From: an uncultured Saprospiraceae bacterium
Lineage (GTDB): Bacteria > Bacteroidota > Bacteroidia > Chitinophagales > Saprospiraceae
Direction of reading: 5' to 3'
Assembly: GCA_937944245.1 (NCBI GenBank)
Contig: CALDYY010000056.1
Location: 1-64,000, forward strand
DNA: 64,000 bases
The position numbers were made by a program, and so were the translations under genes. Below the pieces are notes generated by a model. It was not told where the DNA came from, did not search any database, and worked only from the letters and a program-made list of their open reading frames with translations. Below are positions 30,774-39,727 of the stretch, one piece after another; within the stretch, counting starts at the first letter, position 1, and every line of letters starts with the position of its first letter.

Positions 30774-31406
30774 ATGGAGATTATTCACAAGTATTTTACG
30801 GAATTGAGCGAAGAACAAGAACAACAATTCAAACAGTTAGCCTCGCTTTACGAAACATGGAATAGTAGAATTAATCTTATTTCGAGAAAAGATATTGAAA
30901 ATCTTTATGAACGACATGTGCTGCATTCTTTGGTCTTATCAGCGGTTATGCCCGAATTGAAGTCGGGTACTGAGATTTTAGACTTAGGTACAGGTGGTGG
31001 ATTTCCTGGCATTCCTTTAGCTATTTTATTTCCGGAAGTGCAGTTTTATTTGATTGACGGCACAGGTAAAAAGATAATGGTTGTTAACGAAGTTGCCTCA
31101 GAACTTGGCTTAAAGAACGTGCAAGCACAACACATTAGAGCGGAAGAATGGAAGGGTGCTAAAGTAGATTTTGTGATAAGTAGAGCCGTAGCGCCACTCG
31201 ATCAACTGCTGAATTGGTCGCGCCCGCTACTGAAGAAAAAAGAGCAAAACGCTTATCCTAACGGACTTTTTGCATGGAAAGGTGGTGCTATAAAGGAAGA
31301 ACTTAAAAGTATCGGCAAAGGCGAATACAAAGAATTGATGCCGATTTCCGATTTTTTTGAGGAGGACTATTTTCTAGAAAAGTTCTTAGTATATGTGCAA
31401 GGTTGA
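30774..31406 (+). CDS. rsmG: 16S rRNA (guanine(527)-N(7))-methyltransferase RsmG
   Basis: 210 aa; NLISRKDIENLYERHVLHSL, ILDLGTGGGFPGIPLAILFPEVQFYLIDGTGKKI, DFVISRAVAPLDQLLNWSRPLL. Confidence 0.96.
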   Translation: MEIIHKYFTELSEEQEQQFKQLASLYETWNSRINLISRKDIENLYERHVLHSLVLSAVMPELKSGTEILDLGTGGGFPGIPLAILFPEVQFYLIDGTGKKIMVVNEVASELGLKNVQAQHIRAEEWKGAKVDFVISRAVAPLDQLLNWSRPLLKKKEQNAYPNGLFAWKGGAIKEELKSIGKGEYKELMPISDFFEEDYFLEKFLVYVQG

Positions 31407-31442
31407 GTAGGGAGTATTGAAATTGTTAATGATAAGATAATA

Positions 31443-32117
31443 ATGTTCCCTTTCAAACTATTGCTGCTGATAGTAAGTTTTTTAACAGCGTTCTTATTCA
31501 GTAAAAATTATAAATCAATGCAAAGGATTCTTATTTTCCTTTTTTTATTAGCTTATTACGTCCTACCTACGCAGGCTCAGTCCAGAATTGGTAGCACTAA
31601 AATTGATGGTCAAATTGTCCGCTTTATGATAGATGAAAACGGAGATACCCTTTTTATTTCAACTTTGGACGAAATGTCCATCTCTTCGCCTCGAAAATTC
31701 GATAGCGATGAAGAATACAAAAGATATATGCTTTATCGAAGATATGCTTTGAAAGTTTTTCCTTATGCTAAAGAAGCTATTCGCATTCATCGAGAGGTAG
31801 AAGAAGAAACTAAACAAATGAAAAAGAGGAAGTTGAAAAAATATATGAAGGAAAAAACAGATGAACTCAAAATAGAATTTGAAGACCCCTTGCGCCAACT
31901 CACTAGAACGCAAGGTAAAATCTTAGTGAAAATGATTGAGCGCGAACTAGATATTCCGATGTACGACCTGATTAGAGACCTTCGTGGACCAATGACAGCC
32001 ACCTATTGGAATACTTTTTCTAAATTCTATGGACATCGCTTGAAAGATGGTTACATCGTGGGCGAAGACCCTATTTTGGATGCCGTGTTGAATGATTTGA
32101 ATATTAGCTACCGATAG
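31443..32117 (+). CDS. DUF4294 domain-containing protein
   Basis: DGDTLFISTLDEMSISSPRKFDSDEEYKRYMLYRRYALKVFPYAKEAIRI...; true start may be the internal Met (MQRILIFLF). Confidence 0.85.
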   Translation: MFPFKLLLLIVSFLTAFLFSKNYKSMQRILIFLFLLAYYVLPTQAQSRIGSTKIDGQIVRFMIDENGDTLFISTLDEMSISSPRKFDSDEEYKRYMLYRRYALKVFPYAKEAIRIHREVEEETKQMKKRKLKKYMKEKTDELKIEFEDPLRQLTRTQGKILVKMIERELDIPMYDLIRDLRGPMTATYWNTFSKFYGHRLKDGYIVGEDPILDAVLNDLNISYR

Positions 32118-33150
32118 GGGCAGAGGTTTCTTCTTCTTCAGGAATTAAAGGTTGGTCGTTTTTTTGTTCGATAAATTTCTCTTTTTTAATAATTGGCTTT
32201 TTTAAGTCTCGGTGTACGGCAATGCTCACATTAAGCTCAAAACCAATTAGTAAAGCAAGTACATTAAATTGAATCCAGATCATTAGCACTATTAGTGTGC
32301 CTAATGAACCATAGAAAACATTGTAAGCTCCGAAATTATCTACATAAAAAGAAAATCCCACAGAAATTAGGATACTAAAAAAAGTAGCTACCGTAGTACC
32401 TGGAGAAGAAAATGGGAATGGACGATGCATGAAAGAACCGTACCTAAAAATAAAGGCAATGCCAGTGTAGAAAATAAAAATAATTGCTGCCCATCGAATT
32501 ATTACAAGACCTGTATAGGCTTGTACACTTAAATCAAAACGAGTAATAAGCCAATTTAAAATAAAATTACCTACAACAATAAACACAACGGAAACAACCA
32601 ATAGTAAAAATAGAATAAACACTAAACCAATGGCAATAACCTGTTTTTCTAAGTAACTGCGTTGTCTAAAAATGGCTTCATAAGTTTTCTCAAAACTTTT
32701 CATTAGAGTAACCATGCCGCTAGAGCTAAAATAAATCGCCAATAAAAATCCAAATGATCGTAGGGCTAATCGAGGTTGTGTTAAAATGTTTTCAATGAAA
32801 TCATAGAGTGTATTCCCAGCATCGCCTGGCATAAGCGTTTGAATTTCAGTGGCTAGTATGAGCTTCAGTGAGCCTTCCAATTCTGGATAGAAACCAAACA
32901 ACAGTGGAAGCATTGTAAACAGTGTAATGATAGCAGGAAAAAGGGACATGAAAAAGCTAAAAGATATAGCTTGCGCCCTCATAAAAAGATCATCCCTCTG
33001 AATTTCATACCAAACAAAGACTAGGACATCCCATATTGGTGTTTTGTGAAAACCGGGAAAAGAGTGTGTCTTCATCCAGTTCATCACAAATTTTAGTATG
33101 GGTTGCTGTGCTATTTTTTCTTTAAAGTTACTGTAAAACGACAAATTCAA
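32104..33150 (-). CDS. YihY/BrkB family inner membrane protein
   Basis: 348 aa; RAQAISFSFFMSLFPAIITLFTMLPLL, YGSLGTLIVLMIWIQFNVLALLIGFELN. Confidence 0.93.
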   Translation of the reverse strand: MNLSFYSNFKEKIAQQPILKFVMNWMKTHSFPGFHKTPIWDVLVFVWYEIQRDDLFMRAQAISFSFFMSLFPAIITLFTMLPLLFGFYPELEGSLKLILATEIQTLMPGDAGNTLYDFIENILTQPRLALRSFGFLLAIYFSSSGMVTLMKSFEKTYEAIFRQRSYLEKQVIAIGLVFILFLLLVVSVVFIVVGNFILNWLITRFDLSVQAYTGLVIIRWAAIIFIFYTGIAFIFRYGSFMHRPFPFSSPGTTVATFFSILISVGFSFYVDNFGAYNVFYGSLGTLIVLMIWIQFNVLALLIGFELNVSIAVHRDLKKPIIKKEKFIEQKNDQPLIPEEEETSAPIGS

Positions 33151-33235
33151 AACCTAGTTTGATTCTCTACAAAAGTAGTAAAAAAAGGGGAATGAAGCCA
33201 GCATTTTAATAATAAAATTGATTATTGTACTCATC

Positions 33236-33274
33236 TTTACCAGTTAAGTAAGCTAATTTTACTTAACTGGTAAA
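33236..33274 (-). terminator. Hairpin terminator of glucosaminidase gene
   Basis: TTTACCAGTTAAGTAA / TTACTTAACTGGTAAA perfect 16-bp stem. Confidence 0.75.
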
Positions 33275-33277
33275 GGT

Positions 33278-34075
33278 TTATTTTACCATTGCATCCAAGC
33301 GATACATTTGGTATTTTTCAATTAAACCAATTAAAAGTTGGTCGTAACTCGGTTGATTAGAATAGCCTAAATCCTTTAATCCTCTAGCCCATTTTTTGTA
33401 GTCCATTCCAAACTTCAATAAAGGTTGAAAAGGGCTAGTCGCTTCAGTGAGGTAAAGGCTGTGTGCACGCCAATTTTCCCAAGCACTTCCATAATCCATT
33501 TCGCCCATAGGTGCACCAAAGTGATTGTTAAATACTCGAACTGCAGCCACTTCGCCAGCTTGACTTTCTAGGATACCTTGTGCCATTTTAATGCTGGCAG
33601 GAATACCAAATTTGCTGCTTTCTGTGATGGCAATTTTTCCAAATCGTTTGATGTAATCTTCCACCTTGTCTTGAGCAAGGTTAGTGTGTAGTAACACTTC
33701 TGGTTTTGATTCCACCAATTTTACAGGTTGCAAAAGACTCATCTGCTCCACTGTTCTTGTAGATGTTCCCTCTGTAATGCTTGTTGCTGTACTTAAAGGT
33801 GCATTCATTTTGAGCTGAAAATGTAAGTCTTTTTTAAGCACAATAAAGATAATCAACCCAATTACAGTTAATTGAATCCAAGGAGTGCGTCCATGAGCAA
33901 ATGTTCCAAAAGTTACACTATGAAACAAATTGTTTAATGTAGTAAATATTCTCTTTACATGGTGCATCATTCTTCTAAATAATAAACGCAGAGTTACTTG
34001 GTCTAAAATAGTATATTGTACGTCTTTTTGAAGATTTTTGTTATTAGCTTGATAGTACATTCTGTTGGTGTTCAT
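33278..34075 (-). CDS. Glucosaminidase domain-containing (peptidoglycan hydrolase) protein
   Basis: 265 aa; YIKRFGKIAITESSKFGIPASIKMAQGILESQAGEV...NHFGAPM...AHSLYLT. Confidence 0.85.
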   Translation of the reverse strand: MNTNRMYYQANNKNLQKDVQYTILDQVTLRLLFRRMMHHVKRIFTTLNNLFHSVTFGTFAHGRTPWIQLTVIGLIIFIVLKKDLHFQLKMNAPLSTATSITEGTSTRTVEQMSLLQPVKLVESKPEVLLHTNLAQDKVEDYIKRFGKIAITESSKFGIPASIKMAQGILESQAGEVAAVRVFNNHFGAPMGEMDYGSAWENWRAHSLYLTEATSPFQPLLKFGMDYKKWARGLKDLGYSNQPSYDQLLIGLIEKYQMYRLDAMVK

Positions 34076-34097
34076 GTCATTTTATTTTATGATGATT

Positions 34098-34220
34098 AAA
34101 AACAAAAGTTTGTAAAAAATTTGTATTTGATGAATAAATGTTATTAATTTGTTTCACGGTACAAATATAAAACAAAAAGTTTTTAAAAAGCAATACTTTA
34201 AACAAAAAAGTTTTAAAAAT
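34098..34220. promoter_or_regulatory. Three operator-like repeats (AAACAAAA(A)GTTT..AAAA) between divergent genes
   Basis: 34098-34120 aaaacaaaagtttgtaaaaaat; 34170-34190 aaacaaaaagtttttaaaaag; 34200-34220 aaacaaaaaagttttaaaaat; the last two are 30 bp apart. Confidence 0.45.
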
Positions 34221-34925
34221 ATGTCGAAGCATCAAGAAAGCCTTGTTAATCAAAGATTTAAAGAAGTTTATCAGGAGTTAGAGCGCCGAAGTCTCATCAA
34301 AGGCAAGTCAGATTTAGCCAACGAACTAGGAACTTACAACCATATCATCAATAGTATTCTAAAAGGGCAGCGCAACGTTACCATAGAACAATTAAACCTT
34401 TTGTTTTTAAAGTACAAAGTGAATGCCAACTTTATCTTTGGGCTGAATGATGCGATGTTTATAGAGCAGGGGTTAAATGTGGTACACAAAAGCCAACTTC
34501 ATTATGAGCCTAATGCTAATATCGTGTTGATTCCGCATAAAGCATTGGCAGGGCATGCCATTGATACCAATAGCATTACGGAACAAACTGACTTGCCTCG
34601 TTTCTCTGTCCCTAATTTGAAAGGCGAATTGATTGGCGTCGAAATTAGTGGGGATAGTATGTACCCTACTTTGGTGAATGGCGACATTGTGGTTTGCGAA
34701 CCTATCGAACGGGGAGAAGTCTTGCGTGAAAACCATATTTATGTCGTTGTTACTGATGTAGTTGTGGCAAAACGCATTCAGCAAATTAAAGAGGATGGTC
34801 AAGTCAAATCACTTCGGCTAATTTCTGATAATAATTCGGTTTATAAACCTTACGACTTAAACTTAGAGGATATTTCTCAACTGCTAAGGGTAAAGTGCCG
34901 ACTTACAGCGCATGGAATCGGGTAG
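34221..34925 (+). CDS. HTH / S24 (LexA-like) family transcriptional repressor
   Basis: N-terminal HTH (GKSDLANELGTYNHIINSILKGQRNVTIEQL) and S24 peptidase-like core (GVEISGDSMYPTLVNGDIVVCEPI...VVAKRIQQI). ORF track starts at TTG 34149; ATG at 34221 preferred. Confidence 0.85.
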   Translation: MSKHQESLVNQRFKEVYQELERRSLIKGKSDLANELGTYNHIINSILKGQRNVTIEQLNLLFLKYKVNANFIFGLNDAMFIEQGLNVVHKSQLHYEPNANIVLIPHKALAGHAIDTNSITEQTDLPRFSVPNLKGELIGVEISGDSMYPTLVNGDIVVCEPIERGEVLRENHIYVVVTDVVVAKRIQQIKEDGQVKSLRLISDNNSVYKPYDLNLEDISQLLRVKCRLTAHGIG

Positions 34926-35013
34926 TTTCTTAACATTTCTTTAACTATCCTTAACATCTGACTTTTGGCGATGCCCTTTAAATGGAATTTTTTTCAAAAA
35001 AAGTTAAATTTTT

Positions 35014-35045
35014 TTTGGAATATAAGAGTTGTGTACTTATATTTG
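35014..35045 (+). promoter_or_regulatory. Bacteroidota primary-sigma type promoter (TTTG - 20 bp - TATATTTG)
   Basis: TTTG at 35014-35017 and TATATTTG at 35038-35045 with 20-bp spacer, matching TTTG/N19-21/TAnnTTTG. Confidence 0.65.
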
Positions 35046-35214
35046 TACTGTATTAGAACATACCCATTGCTTAAAATTCTCTTATCCAACATTCCCATAA
35101 ACATATTCTAGTTCAGTTACTATTTCAATAGTGTACGTCTGTATTTAGTAGCACTAAGCTTGTATCATTGGCAGGGATTATATTTACTATAGGGTTATTT
35201 AAATTAAATTGTTT

Positions 35215-35307
35215 ATGCTAGTTCTTTACGTTGTAATGGGAGCTTTTCTAGTGGGATGGGGAGTAGTTGCACTTTCCAATCAACCCAACACCGAAAGTTG
35301 GAGGTAG
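35215..35307 (+). CDS. Putative 30-aa single-TM small protein
   Basis: Reads MLVLYVVMGAFLVGWGVVALSNQPNTESWR; lies between a good promoter and a hairpin. Not in the supplied ORF track because of its length. Confidence 0.4.
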   Translation: MLVLYVVMGAFLVGWGVVALSNQPNTESWR

Positions 35308-35363
35308 TTTAGTGTGTGTATTAAGTTTGTTACACTTACTTTTGTTGCTTCTAAATGAGAAAA

Positions 35364-35405
35364 CTTTTCTTGGAGGCTGTCAAAAACGGCAGTCTCCGTA
35401 GAAAA
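35364..35405 (+). terminator. Hairpin terminator candidate
   Basis: CTTTTCT..GGAGGCTGTC / GGCAGTCTCC..AGAAAAG stem. Confidence 0.55.
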
Positions 35406-35473
35406 GAAAAAACTTTCCTACCTTTTTTTTCGTAATGTTCATTACAAGACAAAATATAGTATTAGAATCACGC

Positions 35474-35481
35474 TATATTTG
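35474..35481 (+). promoter_or_regulatory. Possible -7 element upstream of GT2 gene
   Basis: TATATTTG 30 bp before the TTG start at 35511; no clear TTTG -33 element found. Confidence 0.35.
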
Positions 35482-35510
35482 TAAATACTTTACAAAACCA
35501 GCTAAACCTT

Positions 35511-36215
35511 TTGGAAAAAGATAAGACTTTTATTGTTGTTATTATTCCTGCATTTAATGAGGAAAAATCAATCGGCAATGTTTTAAAAGACATTCCTAAA
35601 GATTGGGTTCGAGAAATTATTGTCTGTAATAACAACAGCACCGACCAAACAGCAGCAGTGGCGACTCAATTCGGGGCGACCGTAGTACATCAAACCAATA
35701 AAGGCTACGGTAATGCGTGTTTAAAGGGCATAGAATATATCTTACAAAAGCCTGAGCGAGAACAACCTGAAATTGTTGTCTTTATAGATGCAGATTATTC
35801 CGACCACCCCGAAGAACTGCCTACCTTGGTGTTGCCCATTTTAGAACAGGATATGGATTTGGTGATTGGCTCAAGAGCTTTAGGAAATATGCAATCCGGG
35901 GCAATGCAACCTCAACAAATTTTTGGTAACTGGCTGGCAACTAATCTTATCAAGTTATTCTATAATTATAGTTTTACTGATTTGGGTCCTTTTCGCGCGA
36001 TTAAGTACAACAAATTGCTTAAACTTGACATGCAGGATAAAAATTTTGGTTGGACAGTTGAGATGCAGGTTAAGGCTGCAAAAATGAAATTCAAAACTAC
36101 AGAAGTTCCTGTTACTTACCGACGAAGAATTGGTGTTTCTAAGGTTTCTGGAACAGTGAGGGGATCGTTCATGGCAGGGTACAAAATCCTTTGGACTATT
36201 TTTAAATTACTTTAA
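35511..36215 (+). CDS. Glycosyltransferase family 2 (dolichol-phosphate-mannose synthase-like)
   Basis: IIPAFNEEKSIGNVLKDIP, FIDADYSDHPEELP, VIGSRALG; TTG start. Confidence 0.9.
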   Translation: MEKDKTFIVVIIPAFNEEKSIGNVLKDIPKDWVREIIVCNNNSTDQTAAVATQFGATVVHQTNKGYGNACLKGIEYILQKPEREQPEIVVFIDADYSDHPEELPTLVLPILEQDMDLVIGSRALGNMQSGAMQPQQIFGNWLATNLIKLFYNYSFTDLGPFRAIKYNKLLKLDMQDKNFGWTVEMQVKAAKMKFKTTEVPVTYRRRIGVSKVSGTVRGSFMAGYKILWTIFKLL

Positions 36216-36223
36216 ATTATTAT

Positions 36224-37711
36224 ATGGTTGCGCTAGCATACTTTATTCTAAGTGTTTATATTATCACTTTGACATATATTACTTTCTATTGCTTATTGGA
36301 ATTTCATTTACTGTATCACTACAAAAAACATCAATTCAAAAACAAGCAACAAGTCAACACATTAATGGATGCAGAAACAACAGATTTTCCCTTCGTCACC
36401 ATTCAACTGCCTATTTACAATGAAATATATGTTGTAGAACGATTGATTGATTGCGTTGCTAATTTCGATTACCCCAAAAATCGTTTTGAGATACATATTC
36501 TGGATGACTCTAATGATGAAACAGTTGAACTGGTTCAAAAAAAGGTAAAGGAATATCAAGCTAAAGGTTTCTCGATAGCACAAATCACCCGAGTGCAACG
36601 AACAGGTTACAAGGCAGGCGCGTTACGCGATGGTACGCCTCAAGCAAAAGGGGAGTTTATCGCCATTTTTGATGCTGATTTTTTGCCCAAGAAAGATTTT
36701 CTAAAAAAGACTATTCCCCATTTTAAGGATGATAGAGTAGGCGTAGTGCAAACCCGTTGGGGACATATTAATGAGGATTATTCCTTGCTCACTCGCTTGC
36801 AAGCACTTCAACTTAATGTCCATTTCACGGTAGAACAACGAGGGCGAGAAGCAGGTAATTATTTGCTTCAATTTAACGGGACAGCAGGTGTGTGGCGAAA
36901 GGCAGCTATCGAAAGTGCTGGTGGTTGGGAGGCGGATACCTTAACGGAAGACCTCGATTTGAGTATCAGAGCGCAGCTCAAGGGATGGCGTATTGTCTAT
37001 TTGGAAAATATTGATTCGCCTGCCGAATTGCCTGCCGACATGAATGGCTTGAAGTCGCAGCAATTCCGCTGGATGAAAGGCGGCGCCGAAACAGCTAAAA
37101 AGATGCTGCCCACTGTTTGGCATTCCAATTTAAATTTAGGGCAAAAAATTCATGCCACTGGTCATTTGCTTGCTAGCACCATTTTTTTGTTTGTATTCAT
37201 TGCTGGCGTGTTTAGCGTGCCGCTTATTTTTCTTATCAAGTTCATTCCTATTGACACCACTTGGTTTGCCTATTTCTTGACAGGACTTTTTTCTATTATT
37301 ATTATTCATTATGTTAGCAATGTAGAAAGTTCTATCCGCAGTGAGTCTTACGCTAAGAAACTCTTCAAGTTTATCATTCTTTTTCCCGTCTTCTTGTCGC
37401 TTTCTATGGGACTTTCCCTGCACAATAGCATTGCTGTTATTCAAGGTTATTTAGGTAAAACTTCTCCTTTTGTCAGAACGCCAAAATTCAATATTCAAAG
37501 CTTAGCCGATTCTCTTTCCAAAAAGAAATACAGAACTCATCGCCTCTCTTGGACAATACTGGTAGAAGGCATGCTGGCTATCTACTTTTTGCTAGCTGTT
37601 ATTATGGGGCTACAAGTCCACAACACCGATTTTATTCTTTTTCATGCTATGTTATTTATCGGCTATGGCACTATTTTTCTTTATAGTTTAAGGCATTTGA
37701 GTGTGAAATGA
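36224..37711 (+). CDS. Membrane glycosyltransferase family 2 (cellulose synthase-like processive GT)
   Basis: 495 aa; VTIQLPIYNEIYVVERLID, FDADFLPKKDFL, GGWEADTLTEDLDLSIRAQLKGWR, QQFRWMKGG; N- and C-terminal TM helices. Confidence 0.93.
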   Translation: MVALAYFILSVYIITLTYITFYCLLEFHLLYHYKKHQFKNKQQVNTLMDAETTDFPFVTIQLPIYNEIYVVERLIDCVANFDYPKNRFEIHILDDSNDETVELVQKKVKEYQAKGFSIAQITRVQRTGYKAGALRDGTPQAKGEFIAIFDADFLPKKDFLKKTIPHFKDDRVGVVQTRWGHINEDYSLLTRLQALQLNVHFTVEQRGREAGNYLLQFNGTAGVWRKAAIESAGGWEADTLTEDLDLSIRAQLKGWRIVYLENIDSPAELPADMNGLKSQQFRWMKGGAETAKKMLPTVWHSNLNLGQKIHATGHLLASTIFLFVFIAGVFSVPLIFLIKFIPIDTTWFAYFLTGLFSIIIIHYVSNVESSIRSESYAKKLFKFIILFPVFLSLSMGLSLHNSIAVIQGYLGKTSPFVRTPKFNIQSLADSLSKKKYRTHRLSWTILVEGMLAIYFLLAVIMGLQVHNTDFILFHAMLFIGYGTIFLYSLRHLSVK

Positions 37712-37777
37712 TTGGGCATTAATTTATTGATTTTTACAACATAAGAATTTGATTATTAATATAATAGAGTTCTTACG

Positions 37778-38039
37778 AAAGTAATTTTTTCTCCTCAACT
37801 CAACCTAAGTGCTTTTTAATTTCCCTCTGAATAGGAAAAGAAGAAAGGCTAAATAGGAATGCTAATGATTACAGGTGAAGCGAATTTTACGAATAAAAAT
37901 CTGCGGTTATCAGCTAAATCTGTACTATCTGTGTTCTAACTTATTTACTACACTTTTTGCCAAAGTAACTTTCTTATCCTCATCCTCAACCTAAGTCTCT
38001 TTTATTTTTACCCTAAATGAAAAAAGAAGAAAGGCTAAA
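37778..38039. repeat. Degenerate ~75-80 bp direct repeat pair
   Basis: 37778-37853 and 37962-38039 share aaagtaa.ttt..t.ctcctca..ctcaacctaagt...ccct.aat..aaaa.aagaaaggctaaa. Confidence 0.6.
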
Positions 38040-38112
38040 GGACTCTCGAAGGAAGTCTATTGTGATTAATTAATAAATCAAACTAAATAGGCACAAGTAT
38101 ATAATGAGTTTA

Positions 38113-38268
38113 AGAGCATGTTTAAATTTTTAATTACTGAAAACCAATATTTTATGAACCTGACTTCATTAAGGCTTAGTCATTTAGCCCGCTAAATTCC
38201 CTCGCCTTCCCATTGTCAGAACCACAAACTATTGACTTTCAAATAAAGAAAATTTTTAAACAAGCTCT
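38113..38268. repeat. MITE-like 156-bp hairpin element, copy 2
   Basis: Same length and near-identical sequence to 15816-15971, same orientation, terminal inverted repeats AGAGCATGTTTAAA / TTTAAACAAGCTCT. Confidence 0.8.
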
Positions 38269-38379
38269 AACTTTACCATTCATTTTTTTTATTCCGTTTG
38301 TGTATCCAATCCGCTATACACTAATGTTTTTGCTGTCCAATTTAATATTTTCCTTTCCTACATTCTGTTTTGTGTAGAT

Positions 38380-39624
38380 TCAAGCAACAATATCATCAAT
38401 AATAGCTTCTGCAGCTAATCTACCTGACTTCATAGCAGCATTAAGGGATCCATTCAAAAGATAATCGCCACATTGATACAAGTTTTCGTCGAGTTTTATT
38501 GCTGATTTGCCTAAATCATTCTTTAGCGTCGGTAAATCAGGGAGTGCTTGTTGAATATAATAAGTCTTAATGTGTTGCCAATCAGCTACTTGCTCCCCTA
38601 ATTTTCGTTTTAGTTCTGCTTTTACAGCATTTACTAATTGTGCTTCGGGGCGATTCGGCAAGCCAATAATAGAAACGGAAATCAAATGTTTTCCTGCTGG
38701 CGCAAACTGCTCCGAAAGTGTAGAAAGACTGCACAAATTATTGACCAAAGCATCTTTATCGGGGTTTAAATACAAAATGGGCAGTTTGAAAGGGGCGATT
38801 TGACTAGAAAAATAAAGATTAGTCGTTGCGTGAAATTTCCTTTCTGGAGCTGTATTTTCTACTGCTAAAGCATTAGTAGCTAGTAGTATTTTCTTTGCAG
38901 TAAATATTTTACCTTTCTCGGTGGTCACTTTTCCTTCGTCAATGCGCACTGCTTTTTGTCCACATTCAATTACCCCTGTTGCTAGTTGAGCAGCTAGTTG
39001 CTGAGGAATGGCTTCAATGCCTTCTGCGGGTAGGGCAGTAGCCCCTTCGGAAAATAACTTGAATACAAAATCAAACATTCGGCGCGAAGTGTTTAGGTCT
39101 TTTTCTAAGAAAATACCGCGCAAAAAAGGCTGAAAGAATTTTTCAATAATACTTGTCGAAAAGCCGTATTGTTGAAGGGCTGCTCTAGTGCTGATTTCGG
39201 GTTGCTCGAAAATGGCTTCCAACGATTTATTACTTAGTCGCTGACGCAAAGAAAGCACTTTTAATTTGTCATTGAACGTACCAACAGAGTTGAACAATGT
39301 TCCCCATGTACTGCCCAACCAGCGCATCGGATCGCCTACAAGAAATTGCTTGTTGCCATCCAAGATATGAGCACCAGGTTTGAAGTACCTCAAATCCAAT
39401 GCTTTGTAATCCAACAACGCTTGCGCTTCTGGGTAAGCAGTCAATAGCACTTGAAATCCTCTATCTAGTCGAAAGCCATCTACAACATCTGTTTTTACTC
39501 GCCCGCCTACTCGGTCAGTGGCTTCTAGGAGTTGTATATTTAAACCAGCTCTTTGTAAATGTATGGCTGCTGAAAGTCCAGCAATACCACCACCTATAAT
39601 TAGTACCTCTTTTTGATTCATCAT
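38380..39624 (-). CDS. NAD(P)/FAD-dependent oxidoreductase (protoporphyrinogen oxidase/phytoene desaturase-like)
   Basis: 414 aa; VLIIGGGIAGLSAAIHLQRAGLNIQLLEATDRVGGRVKTD. Confidence 0.9.
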   Translation of the reverse strand: MMNQKEVLIIGGGIAGLSAAIHLQRAGLNIQLLEATDRVGGRVKTDVVDGFRLDRGFQVLLTAYPEAQALLDYKALDLRYFKPGAHILDGNKQFLVGDPMRWLGSTWGTLFNSVGTFNDKLKVLSLRQRLSNKSLEAIFEQPEISTRAALQQYGFSTSIIEKFFQPFLRGIFLEKDLNTSRRMFDFVFKLFSEGATALPAEGIEAIPQQLAAQLATGVIECGQKAVRIDEGKVTTEKGKIFTAKKILLATNALAVENTAPERKFHATTNLYFSSQIAPFKLPILYLNPDKDALVNNLCSLSTLSEQFAPAGKHLISVSIIGLPNRPEAQLVNAVKAELKRKLGEQVADWQHIKTYYIQQALPDLPTLKNDLGKSAIKLDENLYQCGDYLLNGSLNAAMKSGRLAAEAIIDDIVA

Positions 39625-39669
39625 TTTTATTGGATAGCAGTTTCTTGGCTAGTTAGCTTTTTAGGATGT

Positions 39670-39719
39670 TGGGTATTAGATTTTAGTGTCTTATCGCTAA
39701 GCCCAACGCCTAATACCCA
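39670..39719 (-). terminator. Hairpin downstream of TlpA-like gene
   Basis: GGGTATTAG / CTAATACCC stem beginning just after the minus-strand stop at 39728. Confidence 0.5.
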
Positions 39720-39727
39720 CCCAATAT

